Positions 12,704-12,802 of a stretch of 12,802 bases of DNA are shown piece after piece (position 1 is the first letter of the stretch; each line of letters starts with the position of its first letter). Location of the stretch: positions 1-12,802 of the forward strand of contig JAIRRM010000201.1 of the NCBI GenBank assembly GCA_031255975.1. Reading direction: 5' to 3'. Below the pieces are notes generated by a model, which worked only from the letters and a program-made list of their open reading frames with translations, was not told where the DNA came from and made no database searches. The stretch is from Propionibacteriaceae bacterium. Lineage in GTDB: Bacteria; Actinomycetota; Actinomycetes; Propionibacteriales; Propionibacteriaceae. Both the position numbers and the translations under genes were made by a program.

Positions 12704-12802
12704 TAGTAGCGCCCGTGGCGGTCGCGCTGGTTGAGGCAGTGTCCGGGATCGCCGGGTGAAGTGGTTGAAGCCGTATCGGTTGGGCTTGTAGAAATCTTGC
12801 GC

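Overview
The window looks like chromosomal DNA from a high-GC Gram-positive bacterium (Actinomycetota). The best markers are the 33-residue ribosomal protein bS22 at 11874, a tRNA-deaminase-associated protein of the actinobacterial TIGR03941 type next to upp, a histidine phosphatase resembling mycobacterial Rv0525, and promoters with TANNNT -10 boxes lying directly in front of start codons, which suggests leaderless mRNAs. I cannot name the genus. There is no rRNA or CRISPR array, and I saw no tRNA or insertion sequence.

Layout: (1) 1-100, a rod-like imperfect inverted repeat ending in CTTTT. (2) 126-2404, a 12-helix MFS efflux-type transporter and a TPR membrane protein, both plus strand. 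(3) 2405-2815, a gene-free stretch with a strong hairpin and a duplicated REP-like element. (4) 4388 down to 2816, minus strand: upp (uracil salvage), an unlisted 43-residue single-helix membrane peptide, and a type I aroD (shikimate pathway). (5) 4389-4670, a divergent promoter region holding a 70-bp imperfect palindrome. (6) 4671-5279, the TIGR03941 protein with a very acidic N-terminus; the tadA gene I would expect beside it is absent. (7) 5411-6492, a PIN-domain toxin with an excisionase-type HTH antitoxin, whose stop codon interlocks with that of the convergent ABC gene. (8) 10369 down to 6489, a translationally coupled pair of half ABC exporters in which one ATP site looks canonical and the other looks destroyed. 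(9) 10524-11762, an atypical short MurC/Mpl-like ligase. (10) 11874-12678, bS22 and the histidine phosphatase, then a GC-rich hairpin.

Most genes are ordinary housekeeping or transport functions. The parts most worth following up are the strongly asymmetric ABC exporter, the Mur ligase with a shortened central domain, the small membrane peptide inside the upp-aroD operon, and the toxin-antitoxin module where tadA would be expected. I see no complete system that I would call new with confidence.
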